Shown one piece after another: positions 7,698-16,392 of a stretch of DNA of 64,000 nt. The stretch is from positions 62,001 to 126,000 of the forward strand of contig CAVVEQ010000007.1 of assembly GCA_963747315.1 (NCBI GenBank). Reading direction: 5' to 3'. The notes beneath the pieces are model-generated. The model made no database searches and had not been told where the DNA came from. It was given only the letters and a program-made list of their open reading frames with translations. A program made the position numbers and the translations under genes. The stretch is from CAVVEQ01 sp963747315. Its GTDB lineage: Bacteria > Chloroflexota > Anaerolineae > Anaerolineales > Anaerolineaceae. The stretch's first letter is position 1. Each line of letters begins with the position of its first letter.

Positions 7698-10025
7698 ATG
7701 AATCCCCATTTGAATATCAACGAAAACCTGGTGCAGATCTCCTTTTCACTGGGGCAGTATCCCATCCTCAGCCCGGCCATACGGGCGCGCATGCGCCGCG
7801 AACTTTTCACCCGCGGGCATACAGACGCACAGGCTTTTGAAGCCGAAGTGCGCGAACTGGCCATCGCAACCCAGAAGATGGAGGGCTTGCACGACCCGCT
7901 TCACGAGGAACCGGCGGAAATCTGGGATCAACGCCTGGAACGCGTTCGCGAACAGCATACCGACCTGGTCTACAGCCAGCATTTCGATCGCCAGTCCTTT
8001 GAACAATTGGTAAAGGCCGTTCTTGCCGAACGCGGGGTTTCTGATAGGGAACATGTGCTGACTGTCAACCCGGAGCTCTCCTCGCTGGACGTGGTCTTCG
8101 AGCAAGCACTTGCAATAGAACAAATGTCCGATTCGCGACGCAGCCGCTTTGATGCCCGCCTGCAGGAACTCAAGGTGGTGCTCATCCGTAACCTGATCAG
8201 CGACCAGCTTCCCTACATCAATATCGCCAAGGAGTTCTTCACGGTTGCCGACCTGGCAGAGATCCAAGGTCGCAAGATCGGGCGCGGCAAGATCGGCGGC
8301 AAGGCAGCCGGGATGCTGCTTGCGCACCGGGTGTTGAAAAAGAATGCCCCCGGAGACCTGCTCTGCTGCCTTAAGCCAGCTGAATCGTTCTTCATCGGAT
8401 CCGATGAGATGTATACGTTCATGGCGCTCAACAACCTTGTCCACTGGAACGACCAGAAGTACAAGGAAGAAGACGACATGCGCAGCGAGTTCGAGCAAAT
8501 CCAGAAAGAATATGAAAAGGGACGTTTCCCCAGCGATGTGCTCGAGAAGCTGGAAGAGCTGCTTTCCACTCTTGGAAAAAAGCCGCTCATCGTGCGATCC
8601 TCCAGCCTACTGGAGGATAACTTCGGCACCTCCTTCGCCGGGAAATATGAGAGCATTTTCGTCCCCAACCAGTCCACCCCGCGCAAGAACCTGAAAGCGC
8701 TCACCCGCGCCATCGCCCGGGTATATGCCAGCACGCTCAATCCCGATGCGCTGCTCTACCGGCGCTCCAAGGGTCTGCAGGATTATGACGAACGCATGGG
8801 AATTCTACTCCAGGTGGTTCAGGGAGAACGATTCGGCAAATATTTCTTCCCGGACGCTGCCGGGGTGGCTTTCAGCCGCAACCTCTACCGCTGGGCGCCG
8901 CAAATCCGGCGCGAGGACGGGTTCATCCGCCTGGTATGGGGGCTGGGTACGCGCGCAGTGGAACGGGTGGGAAACGACTATCCGCGCTTGATCGCGCTCA
9001 GCCACCCGCTGCTGCGCCCCTCCAGCGATCCGAAGTCCATCCGGCGTTATTCCCAGCAGTATGTGGATCTGATCGATCTGGATAAGAACGAGTTCGCCAC
9101 CGAACCCATCCATACCGTGCTCAATTCCGATTACCCTCCGCTGCGCTTCCTGGCTCAGACCGAGGAGGACGGTTATTTTGTCTCGCTGAAAAGTCGGATC
9201 ATCAACGGGGACGCCAACCGCCTGGTGCTCACGTTCGACGATCTTTTACGACGCACCCCCTTTGCCGAAAGGATGCGCACCATCCTGGGGGTGCTTGAGA
9301 AAGGCTACCGCTCCCCGGTGGACGTGGAGTTCTGCCTGACCATTCATGTCGGGGGCGATGGCAGCAGCGAACTGGTCATCACCCTGCTGCAGTGCCGCCC
9401 ACAGAGCCACCTGGTGGATACCGGTAATGCGACGGTACCTCCGGATATCCCCCTGGATAAAACCCTCTTTTCCACCCATTTCATGGTTCCGCGCGGACGG
9501 ATTGGCAATATTGAGACCATTCTTTTCGTCCCACCTGAAAAATACTTCGCCCTGGCCACCCGCGACCTGCGCGTGCGCCTGGCACGCACCATCGGCCGGC
9601 TGAACGCCGCCCTGGAGAAGAAAAACTTCATCTGTATCGGTCCCGGGCGCTGGGGAAGCTCCAATGCAGACCTGGGGGTGCCGATCAATTACGGCGATAT
9701 TTACCATACCCGTGCCCTGGTGGAGCTGGCCGGGCAGGGTTACGGATTGCCCCCCGAGCCATCCCTGGGCACCCATTTCTTCCAGGACCTGCTGGAATCA
9801 CAAATCTACCCCCTTGCCATCTACCTGGATGATCCCGCCAGTGTTTTTTGCCGGGATTGCCTGAACGCGGCACCGGATCGCTCGGGGGAGTATATCGAAG
9901 TTCCTCGCGAGGTGTCGGAGGCGCTGAAACTGGTGCGGGTTTCTGATATGCAGCCCGGGCACTGCCTTCACCTGGTCATGGACGACACCAGCAACCAGGC
10001 ACTAGCTTTCTTTATTCCGTGTTGA
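7698..10025 (+). CDS. PEP/pyruvate-binding domain protein (PEP synthase-like ATP-grasp only)
   Basis: 775 residues. After an N-terminal helical region (1-190), the PPDK/PEP-synthase N-terminal nucleotide-binding fold starts with GKIGGKAAGMLLAHRVL (about 195) and has the signature PLIVRSSSLLEDNFGTSFAG (about 297), GVAFSRNLYRW and PVDVEFCL. A further C-terminal part (about 590-775) contains the motif GPGRWGSSNADLGVPI. The mobile phosphohistidine domain and the C-terminal PEP-utilising TIM barrel of true PEP synthase or PPDK are absent. It therefore cannot perform the full PEP synthase reaction by itself, and may phosphorylate a partner protein or another substrate. It ends with a strong terminator. 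No partner phosphohistidine protein is nearby. Confidence 0.8.
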   Translation: MNPHLNINENLVQISFSLGQYPILSPAIRARMRRELFTRGHTDAQAFEAEVRELAIATQKMEGLHDPLHEEPAEIWDQRLERVREQHTDLVYSQHFDRQSFEQLVKAVLAERGVSDREHVLTVNPELSSLDVVFEQALAIEQMSDSRRSRFDARLQELKVVLIRNLISDQLPYINIAKEFFTVADLAEIQGRKIGRGKIGGKAAGMLLAHRVLKKNAPGDLLCCLKPAESFFIGSDEMYTFMALNNLVHWNDQKYKEEDDMRSEFEQIQKEYEKGRFPSDVLEKLEELLSTLGKKPLIVRSSSLLEDNFGTSFAGKYESIFVPNQSTPRKNLKALTRAIARVYASTLNPDALLYRRSKGLQDYDERMGILLQVVQGERFGKYFFPDAAGVAFSRNLYRWAPQIRREDGFIRLVWGLGTRAVERVGNDYPRLIALSHPLLRPSSDPKSIRRYSQQYVDLIDLDKNEFATEPIHTVLNSDYPPLRFLAQTEEDGYFVSLKSRIINGDANRLVLTFDDLLRRTPFAERMRTILGVLEKGYRSPVDVEFCLTIHVGGDGSSELVITLLQCRPQSHLVDTGNATVPPDIPLDKTLFSTHFMVPRGRIGNIETILFVPPEKYFALATRDLRVRLARTIGRLNAALEKKNFICIGPGRWGSSNADLGVPINYGDIYHTRALVELAGQGYGLPPEPSLGTHFFQDLLESQIYPLAIYLDDPASVFCRDCLNAAPDRSGEYIEVPREVSEALKLVRVSDMQPGHCLHLVMDDTSNQALAFFIPC

Positions 10026-10042
10026 GTGAGTGGCAATAAACC

Positions 10043-10073
10043 AACCCGGCTCGCTTCAGCGAGCCGGGTTTTT
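10043..10073 (+). terminator. Strong intrinsic terminator
   Basis: Perfect 12-bp stem AACCCGGCTCGC / GCGAGCCGGGTT with a TTCA tetraloop, then TTT. It ends the PEP-binding gene just before the parS sites. Confidence 0.85.
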
Positions 10074-10080
10074 CATCTGT

Positions 10081-10096
10081 TGTTTCACGTGAAACA
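10081..10096. promoter_or_regulatory. parS site 1 (ParB-binding centromere)
   Basis: TGTTTCACGTGAAACA is a perfect 16-bp palindrome and matches the consensus chromosomal parS sequence. It lies in an intergenic region. ParB binds such sites and spreads; they normally cluster near the replication origin. Confidence 0.92.
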
Positions 10097-10119
10097 ATCC
10101 TTAGTGGTTTCTCTTTGCA

Positions 10120-10135
10120 TGTTTCACGTGAAACT
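10120..10135. promoter_or_regulatory. parS site 2
   Basis: TGTTTCACGTGAAACT, 15 of 16 bases matching the parS consensus, 39 bp from site 1 in the same intergenic space. Confidence 0.9.
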
Positions 10136-10170
10136 CCTTGGTGCTATCCTTTTTCATATCAACTCATCAA

Positions 10171-11542
10171 CTATTTCGCTCCCTTGATCCATTCAGCGAT
10201 CTGGTCGATGACTGCCTGGGCAACCGATGCTGGCTGCATGTATTCCTCCGGAGTGGCCATGCCCTCACCTGTCATGAATAGATGGTTCAGATCGGGGTAG
10301 AAGATCAGCTTAGCGTTTATCTTTCCCTTCAAGGTTTGCTGCCAGATGTCAAAATCGGCTTTGGTCACCTGGTAATCCCTGCCGCCCTGGAGAAGCAGGA
10401 TCGGCATGTCGAGGGTCATCGCGGTTTCAGCCGGATAATAATCACGCAGATCCAGCCACCAGGCTGCCGGGATGCCCAGACGGCAGCTCCTCGGAGGGGG
10501 TATCGGAACTCAGGGCTGGATCTTTCACCTTCGCGGCAGCGGTTTTGACCATCTGGAGCTGTGATTTTTCTGCGTCTGAAATCATTCCATCCAGCCCGGC
10601 GATGTAGGTCAGCTGGTCCTTGACGGTATCTTCCAGCCTGCCGGCCAGGCCAGCCAGGATGATAAGCCCTGCCAGATCGGGATATTGCTCGCCAATTCGC
10701 GGTGCAGCTATGCCGCCCTGGCTGTGCCCCAGGACATAGATCTGCATTGGATCAATGCGCTTATCCTTTGCGAGCAGCTTCGCAGCCAGGATGGCGTCGT
10801 CGCTGGTTTCCTCATCGAGAGTGAGGCTTTCCAGCACTTCCGGGGTGAATAGATCCGCGTGGGCTTTGGTGCGTTTATCGTAGCGCAGCACGGCGATCCC
10901 CTGGCTGGCAAGTCCCCAGGCGATATCTTTGAATGGCCGGTTGGGGCCAATGGTTTCGTCCCTATCATTCGGACCTGAACCATGCACCAGCACCACGGCA
11001 GGGAATGGACCCTTGCCCTTGGGCAGGGTCAGGGTTCCGGGAAGTGCCCATTTCCCGCTGCCAATGGTCACTTCTTCCTCGGTGAACTCGCCTGTTTCCA
11101 CATAGGCGGGCTGGATATAGGCTGCCGGCGTGGGTGTGGTGGCGGGCTGGAAATTCAAGCCGGAGATCTTCATGTCCTTATTGAAGACTACATTGATGAT
11201 CAGCGCCTGTTTTTCAAAATTCACCGGTACCGAAGCGACCAGGAATCCCTGTTTGGGGGCCACGCTGGCGCTGCCGCGTCCCTCGTACTCACCGACCTGG
11301 GCAACAAGCTGATCCCATAAACCGGCTACCTGTTCCAGCGGCAAAGCTTTGGCCACTTTCTCGTCAAAGAGCGCGAAGACCGCGTCTGCATTCCCTGCAG
11401 CCAGGTCATCCACCACTTTCTCACCGGCAGCGGCAACGACGGGATCGGAGGTGGGTGTGGGGCCTGCTGGCGTCTTCGCCCCGCAGGCAACCAAAATTAG
11501 TAGGATCAGGGGTAATACGAAGAGATAAAGTTGTTTTTTCAT
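10171..11542 (-). pseudogene. Lipoprotein alpha/beta hydrolase with DUF3887-like domain, one frameshift
   Basis: The N-terminus MKKQLYLFVLPLILLILVAC is a lipoprotein signal ending in a lipobox cysteine (VAC-G). Residues 35-130 resemble DUF3887 (VVDDLAAGNADAVFALFD). The hydrolase domain follows with LVHGSGPNDRDETIG, the nucleophile elbow GHSQGG, and, after the frameshift, the acid GGRDYQV and the histidine LNHLF, so the full Ser-Asp-His triad is present. The frame breaks at about 10480-10490, between SDTPSEELP and AAWWLDLRDYYP. Rejoined length is about 456 residues. It is probably an exported serine hydrolase anchored in the membrane. The single indel with an intact triad suggests sequencing error. 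Confidence 0.8.
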
Positions 11543-11568
11543 GATTATTGAATTCCTTGAATAATGTT

Positions 11569-11593
11569 CCCGGCGGGGTACTACCCCGCCGGG
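11569..11593. terminator. Inverted repeat after the slipin gene
   Basis: CCCGGCGGGGT (11569-11579) and ACCCCGCCGGG (11583-11593) form an 11-bp stem. There is no real T-run on either side, so termination strength is uncertain. It lies between two minus-strand genes. Confidence 0.5.
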
Positions 11594-11615
11594 AGATGGG
11601 TTGGATGATTTGTGT

Positions 11616-12593
11616 TTATTTTTTAGGTACGGTTGCGCTTTTATTAGCGGCTTTGATCATCTCAGGCGCGGTTGACGACATGGAAACCAATCCGCTAATT
11701 CCTCCCAGGTTCATCGATTCGACGGCGCTGGATGGAACGATCACCAGGGCACCCTTTTCCTTCAAGCCTTCATAAAGCATGTTCATGGCTCGCAGGTGCA
11801 GGGCGACAGGGTTGTTTTGATAGGACTCTGCGGCTTTGGCAAAGTTTTCCGCGATCTGCTTCTCGGATTCACCCAGGATCACGCGTGCCTGGCGCTCGCG
11901 CTCTGCCTGGGCCTGGCGGCTCATGGCATCTTCCAGGTCGGCCGGGATGACCACATCGCGGATCTCCACGGATTGCACGGTGATGCCCCAGGGGGTGGTG
12001 CGCTGGTCGATGATCTTTTGCAATTCGGCATCCATGGTTGCCCGGCCCAGGAGGATATCCGCCAGGGCCATTTGACCGATCAGGTCGCGTAGGGCAGTCT
12101 GGGCAGCCCAGGTGATGGCGGCTCGGTAATCCTCCACCTCGAGGGCGGCTTTTTCCGCATCCCAGATCACCCAAAAGAGCACCGCGTCCACATTCACCGG
12201 CACGGTATCCTTGGTGAGCGTCTTTTCCGCGCTGAAAGGGGTAACCTTCACGCGCAGATCCACCCAGGAAGGCACCGAATCGATGAACGGCATCACCCAG
12301 AAAACTCCGGGGCCTCGCAAGCCGCGGAACTTACCCAGGCGCAGTAGGACGCCTTTTTCCCACTGGCGGGCAACCCGCAGGCTGTAAAGGCAGATCAGGC
12401 CAATAAAGAACCAGAATCCGAAATAGAGCAGTACATACCCGAAGCTGGTACCGCCATTGAAGAGCATCACACCGCCGGTAAAACCAATGACCAGCGCGAC
12501 GATGAACATGAAGAAACTGATCCCGCTGATATGCGCACTCTGGTCTGAACTGATGACCGCGCCGGGATTTGAACTATAATCTGCGTTTTTCAT
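11616..12593 (-). CDS. Slipin/stomatin-like SPFH protein
   Basis: 325 residues. Two N-terminal hydrophobic segments (about 24-48 and 51-69) precede an SPFH/band-7 domain (about 75-270) with RLGKFRGLRGPGVFWVMPF, the DLR-VTP segment and the stomatin hallmark YRAAITWAAQTALRDLIG. A coiled coil (AQAERERQARVILGESEKQI) and a C-terminal tail follow. Slipins oligomerise on the inner membrane and organise membrane microdomains or control proteases. The usual NfeD partner is not adjacent. The gene lies downstream of a GntR regulator on the same strand (41-bp gap), and the two may be co-transcribed. Confidence 0.9.
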   Translation of the reverse strand: MKNADYSSNPGAVISSDQSAHISGISFFMFIVALVIGFTGGVMLFNGGTSFGYVLLYFGFWFFIGLICLYSLRVARQWEKGVLLRLGKFRGLRGPGVFWVMPFIDSVPSWVDLRVKVTPFSAEKTLTKDTVPVNVDAVLFWVIWDAEKAALEVEDYRAAITWAAQTALRDLIGQMALADILLGRATMDAELQKIIDQRTTPWGITVQSVEIRDVVIPADLEDAMSRQAQAERERQARVILGESEKQIAENFAKAAESYQNNPVALHLRAMNMLYEGLKEKGALVIVPSSAVESMNLGGISGLVSMSSTAPEMIKAANKSATVPKK

Positions 12594-12634
12594 TCTTAGC
12601 CTTTCTGTACTCGCTTTCTATTTAATTTTTCCGG

Positions 12635-13033
12635 CTACCCTTTCAGTCGTCCGGATTGGAACTGTTTATCGATCTCTTCGAGGACCTCCTCGTGTTGAAA
12701 ATCCAGCCTTTGCATCTCGTTTAAAAAGTGGCGCACCAGGGTCTCCAGGATCTCCGTGCGGAGTTTTCCGCGGGATTCCGCGCTGGGCTGCTCCACAAGA
12801 TACGTGCCCCTGCCGTGCTGGGTGGAAATCACCCCGGCGTCATCCAGCATGCGGTATGCCCTTGCCACCGTATTGAAATTCACCCGCAGATCCGCGGCCA
12901 GCTGCCTCACGGTGGGGAGCTGGTCCCCGGGCTTCAGGCTGCCATCCGCAGCCAGCCGCTGGATGCTTTCAATGATCTGGACATAAGCCGGGACATCGCT
13001 GCGCAGATCGACTGTGATATTTAGTATGATCAC
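12635..13033 (-). CDS. GntR-family regulator, YtrA type
   Basis: 132 residues. The winged helix-turn-helix (about 8-75) has PAYVQIIESIQRLAADGSLK and LPTVRQLAADLRVNFNTVAR followed by AYRMLDDAGVISTQHGRGTY, which is diagnostic of GntR. The effector domain is only about 55 residues, as in the YtrA subfamily, which usually controls neighbouring transporter or membrane genes. Upstream lies a run of TTGTAT repeats that could be its operator. The downstream slipin gene is the natural target candidate. Confidence 0.88.
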   Translation of the reverse strand: MIILNITVDLRSDVPAYVQIIESIQRLAADGSLKPGDQLPTVRQLAADLRVNFNTVARAYRMLDDAGVISTQHGRGTYLVEQPSAESRGKLRTEILETLVRHFLNEMQRLDFQHEEVLEEIDKQFQSGRLKG

Positions 13034-13062
13034 CCCATACTTCCTCCTTTCAGATTGTCTGT

Positions 13063-13100
13063 TTGTATTATTGTATCATTGTATTTTTGTATTATTGTAT
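13063..13100. promoter_or_regulatory. TTGTAT direct-repeat array upstream of the GntR gene
   Basis: TTGTATTATTGTAT occurs identically at 13063-13076 and 13087-13100, with a near copy TTGTATCATTGTAT at 13071-13084. It sits 30-70 bp before the GntR start and may be an autoregulatory operator. Confidence 0.5.
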
Positions 13101-13239
13101 ATCGTTTTTGAAAATTGTCAAGGGGTCAGCGATTGCCAGGAGGATTTAAAAATTTTTAAATACGGAATATTGCCTCAGATTCCCGCTACCTTTTCCGGGT
13201 TTGGATATAATATCCCTATCTCAATAATCGGAGGATTCT

Positions 13240-13731
13240 ATGTCAAAAACTATGGAAGGTCTGAAGGCATCGTTCGCAGGTGAATCCCAGGCGAACCGCA
13301 AATACCTTGCTTTCGCCGAAAAGGCGGATAAAGAGGGTTTCCCCCAGGCGGCAAAGCTTTTTCGCGCTGCCGCGGCAGCTGAAACCATCCATGCCATGTC
13401 GCATCTCCGCACCATGGGCGGGATCAAATCCACCGCCGAGAACCTGGAAGAAGCGGCGGGAGGCGAACATTACGAATGGGTATCGATGTATCCGGATTTC
13501 ATCAAAGACGCGGAAGCCGAAGGCCAAAAAGCTGCTGTCCTTTCATTCAAGAAAGCCATGGATGCCGAGGCAGTGCACGAAAAACTCTACCGCGAGATGA
13601 TCGCCGACCTGCAGAAAGGCGGCGCATTCGATTACTATCTCTGCCCGGTCTGTGGTTACATCGAAAAAGGCTCCGCGCCAGAGAAATGCCCCCTGTGCGG
13701 TGCACCCGGAGAACGATTCGAAAAGTTCTAG
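13240..13731 (+). CDS. Rubrerythrin
   Basis: 163 residues. The ferritin-like domain (about 1-125) has the diiron-ligand helices GESQANRKYLAFAEKA, AAAETIHAMSH and DAEAVHEKLYREM. A C-terminal rubredoxin domain has CPVCG and CPLCG pairs binding one iron. The enzyme reduces hydrogen peroxide using electrons from rubredoxin-type carriers and is typical of anaerobes. The start follows a GGAGGATTCT ribosome site, and TATAAT at 13206-13211 is a likely -10 box. It has its own terminator, so it is monocistronic. Confidence 0.95.
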   Translation: MSKTMEGLKASFAGESQANRKYLAFAEKADKEGFPQAAKLFRAAAAAETIHAMSHLRTMGGIKSTAENLEEAAGGEHYEWVSMYPDFIKDAEAEGQKAAVLSFKKAMDAEAVHEKLYREMIADLQKGGAFDYYLCPVCGYIEKGSAPEKCPLCGAPGERFEKF

Positions 13732-13754
13732 ATCGTTCCAACTCTGTTTTTATA

Positions 13755-13787
13755 CCTCTCCCAAAGAACGGGGGAGGTTTTTTTATT
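13755..13787 (+). terminator. Terminator of rubrerythrin
   Basis: CCTCTCCC ... GGGGGAGG hairpin (13755-13778) followed by a run of seven or more T. Confidence 0.8.
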
Positions 13788-13854
13788 ATGAATCCATCCT
13801 GAAGCCAAACCGAGTGGTAAAATTCCCCTGCAGTTTATTTCAGGAGGTAGGTTT

Positions 13855-14745
13855 ATGTCCGATCAAGTTACCGGCTCCTTTGCCGTAAAAAAAGGCCTGG
13901 CACAGATGCTCAAGGGCGGCGTGATCATGGATGTGGTTACCCCCGAGCACGCCAAAATCGCCGAGGATGCCGGCGCCTGCGCCGTGATGGCGCTCGAGCG
14001 TGTCCCAGCGGATATCCGCGCCACCGGGGGGGTTGCGCGCATGTCCGACCCCGGGCTGATCCAGAAGATCATGGATACCGTAACCATCCCGGTGATGGCC
14101 AAGTGCCGCATCGGGCACTTCGTCGAAGCCCAGATCCTGGAAGCCATCGGCGTGGATTACATCGACGAATCCGAGGTGCTCACCCCGGCGGATGAAGCCC
14201 ACCACGTCAACAAGCACGATTTCAAGGTCCCCTTCGTTTGCGGCTGCCGCAACCTGGGCGAAGCCCTGCGCAGGGTGGGAGAAGGCGCGGCTATGATCCG
14301 CACCAAGGGCGAGGCTGGCACTGGCGACGTGGTTGAAGCCGTCCGTCATGCCCGCCAGGTGCTGGGTGAGATCCGCCTGCTTCAGAACATGCCCGAAGAG
14401 GAAATAATGGCATTTGCCAAGACCATCGGAGCTCCCTACGAGCTCTGCATGGAAACCCGCAAGCTGGGACGCATGCCGGTGGTGAATTTTGCCGCGGGTG
14501 GTATTGCCACCCCCGCCGATGCAGCCCTGATGATGCAGCTCGGAGTGGATGGCGTCTTCGTCGGCTCGGGCATCTTCAAGAGCGGCGACCCGGCTAAACG
14601 CGCCCAGGCTATCGTCAAAGCCACCACTCACTTCCGCGATGCTGCCATCCTGGCCGAGGTCAGCAAGGACCTGGGTGAACCGATGGTCGGCCGGTCCATT
14701 GAAAAGATGGCCGATGAGGAAAAGATCGCCGGGCGCGGCTGGTAA
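13855..14745 (+). CDS. pdxS: Pyridoxal 5'-phosphate synthase subunit PdxS
   Basis: 296 residues, full family length. It is a TIM barrel that condenses ribulose/ribose 5-phosphate, glyceraldehyde 3-phosphate and ammonia to PLP. Characteristic segments are GGVIMDVVTPEHAKIAEDAG, ALERVPADIRATGGVARMSD, VMAKCRIGHFVEAQ, and GVDGVFVGSGIFKS near the C-terminus. The start follows AGGAGGTAGGTTT. PdxT follows after 25 bp, so the two subunits of the deoxyxylulose-independent vitamin B6 synthase are made together. Confidence 0.97.
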   Translation: MSDQVTGSFAVKKGLAQMLKGGVIMDVVTPEHAKIAEDAGACAVMALERVPADIRATGGVARMSDPGLIQKIMDTVTIPVMAKCRIGHFVEAQILEAIGVDYIDESEVLTPADEAHHVNKHDFKVPFVCGCRNLGEALRRVGEGAAMIRTKGEAGTGDVVEAVRHARQVLGEIRLLQNMPEEEIMAFAKTIGAPYELCMETRKLGRMPVVNFAAGGIATPADAALMMQLGVDGVFVGSGIFKSGDPAKRAQAIVKATTHFRDAAILAEVSKDLGEPMVGRSIEKMADEEKIAGRGW

Positions 14746-14770
14746 CAACCTTCATTTACCCGATAACCCC

Positions 14771-15349
14771 ATGAAGATCGGCGTGCTGGCACTGCAGGGT
14801 GATTTCCACGAGCACCAGGTGGTGCTTGAATCCGTTGGCGCGCAAACCACGCAGGTACGCCTGCCCGGGGAACTGGAAGGCCTGGATGGGCTGATCATCC
14901 CTGGGGGTGAATCCACCACCATCGGTAAGCTTGCGGTCGCCTACGGATTGATGGAACCTCTGCGCACGTTCGGTAGGAACCATGCCATCTGGGGAACTTG
15001 CGCCGGAGCCATATTCCTCTCCAAATCAAACGGATTGGAACAACCCCTGTTGAACCTGATGAACATCACCATCCAGCGCAACGCCTTCGGGCGCCAGGTG
15101 GATAGCTTCGAGGTGGAGCTGGATATCCCCGCCCTGGCTGCAGTTGACCCAGCCTGCGCGCCTTTCAAGACAGTCTTCATCCGCGGGCCGGTCATTTCGG
15201 AAGTACAACCGCCGGCGGAGGTGCTATCCACCCTTCCGGATGGACGCATCGTCGCTGCCCGCCAGGGCAGGCTGCTGGCCACCTCTTTTCACCCCGAACT
15301 CACCGGGGATACCCGCTTCCATCAGCTCTTCCTGGAGATGGCAAAATAG
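14771..15349 (+). CDS. pdxT: Pyridoxal 5'-phosphate synthase glutaminase subunit PdxT
   Basis: 192 residues starting MKIGVLALQGDFHEH. A class-I glutaminase that feeds ammonia to PdxS. The triad is visible as Cys in WGTCAGAI and His/Glu in TSFHPELTGD; GGESTTIGKL is the oxyanion-region signature. The ATG at 14771 follows PdxS by 25 bp. The next gene starts about 55 bp later, and an in-frame extension of that gene overlaps the pdxT stop, so all three may form one transcript. Confidence 0.97.
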   Translation: MKIGVLALQGDFHEHQVVLESVGAQTTQVRLPGELEGLDGLIIPGGESTTIGKLAVAYGLMEPLRTFGRNHAIWGTCAGAIFLSKSNGLEQPLLNLMNITIQRNAFGRQVDSFEVELDIPALAAVDPACAPFKTVFIRGPVISEVQPPAEVLSTLPDGRIVAARQGRLLATSFHPELTGDTRFHQLFLEMAK

Positions 15350-15405
15350 AGATCCACTCACTGGGTCTGGATGATCTTTCCAACCTCGTACGGTATCAGA
15401 AAGAG

Positions 15406-16227
15406 GTGATGGGGTTGGATACTGCCCTGGAGCTCACCCGCGGCAACCCGGCCGGGATGCGCGCTATGCTCGCCCAGCTTCACCCTGCCCGCGGCAATAC
15501 CACCCTGGTGGCGACCGGGGATGACGGTACGGTGTTAATCGGCCAGGTTACCCATATCATCAACGAGCGCCCGGCTTACCTGACTTTTCTGATGCCTGAA
15601 TCCGCTGCCTGCGGCCCTATCCTCACCGACCTGCTGGACGAGCTGATCAGCCAGGCCGGTTACCTGGGAGCGTTGAACATCATCGCCGACGCAGAAGATG
15701 ACCACCCGGCTTATCCCTGCCTGCGAAAGGCGGGGTTTTCCATTTACGGGTGGCAATCCACCTGGAAATTGCCGCCGCAACAGGGGGGGCAGGGAACCTG
15801 GCAGCCCGTCACTGCCCGGGATGAAGTGGCGGTACGCAATCTTTTCGGATCGGTCGTTCCTCCCCTGGCGCAAAGCGCCGAACCGCTGCCCACCGGTTTA
15901 CCCAAAGGTTTTATTTTCCGGCGAAAGGGTGAACTGGCTGCCTTTGCCAGGGTTCTTAGCGGTCCACGCGGATTTTTCTTGTTGCCGGTATTTCACCCAT
16001 CCGATGAAGATATCACCGAGTTATTGCGAGGTCTGCGGGCTTGTTTCCCCGGGACCAGTAAACCAGTCCACCTGGCCGTGCGTTCCTTCCAGGCCTGGCT
16101 GGAACCGGCACTGGAGGGACTTGGCGCAGATTGCGTCAACCGCCGCTCGCAACTGGTTCGTTACCTGGTCAACCCGGTGCTGGCCGCCGTGCCGGTCAAA
16201 AAACATGCCCTCGCAGGCAACCATTGA
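15406..16227 (+). CDS. Hypothetical protein, possibly GNAT-like
   Basis: 273 residues from the ATG at 15406. The reading frame stays open upstream to the end of pdxT (IEIHSLGLDDLSNLVRYQKE is in frame), but it has no ATG or GTG there, so the true start may be a rare codon or lie across an indel. The middle (YLGALNIIADAEDDHPAYPC, then LRKAGFSIYGWQSTW) resembles the end of a GNAT acetyltransferase fold. I cannot name the family. Position suggests co-transcription with pdxST, but nothing in the sequence links it to B6. Confidence 0.6.
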   Translation: MMGLDTALELTRGNPAGMRAMLAQLHPARGNTTLVATGDDGTVLIGQVTHIINERPAYLTFLMPESAACGPILTDLLDELISQAGYLGALNIIADAEDDHPAYPCLRKAGFSIYGWQSTWKLPPQQGGQGTWQPVTARDEVAVRNLFGSVVPPLAQSAEPLPTGLPKGFIFRRKGELAAFARVLSGPRGFFLLPVFHPSDEDITELLRGLRACFPGTSKPVHLAVRSFQAWLEPALEGLGADCVNRRSQLVRYLVNPVLAAVPVKKHALAGNH

Positions 16228-16392
16228 TCAGGTAATTCCGATTGGGTTATCCTCATCGGAGCTGTCAGCCTGTCTATCACCAAGGTCAAAAACCATTAGG
16301 GGGTTTTTTACAACCTATTAAGAATAATTCCGTATATATTTCTGGTATAGTAAATCTCGGAAGAAATACTATAATAATACTTGGAGGTAAAA

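Noticed and set aside
13741..13890. Short frame between rubrerythrin and pdxS
   Set aside because: It overlaps the terminator and the pdxS ribosome site, with no coding signal.
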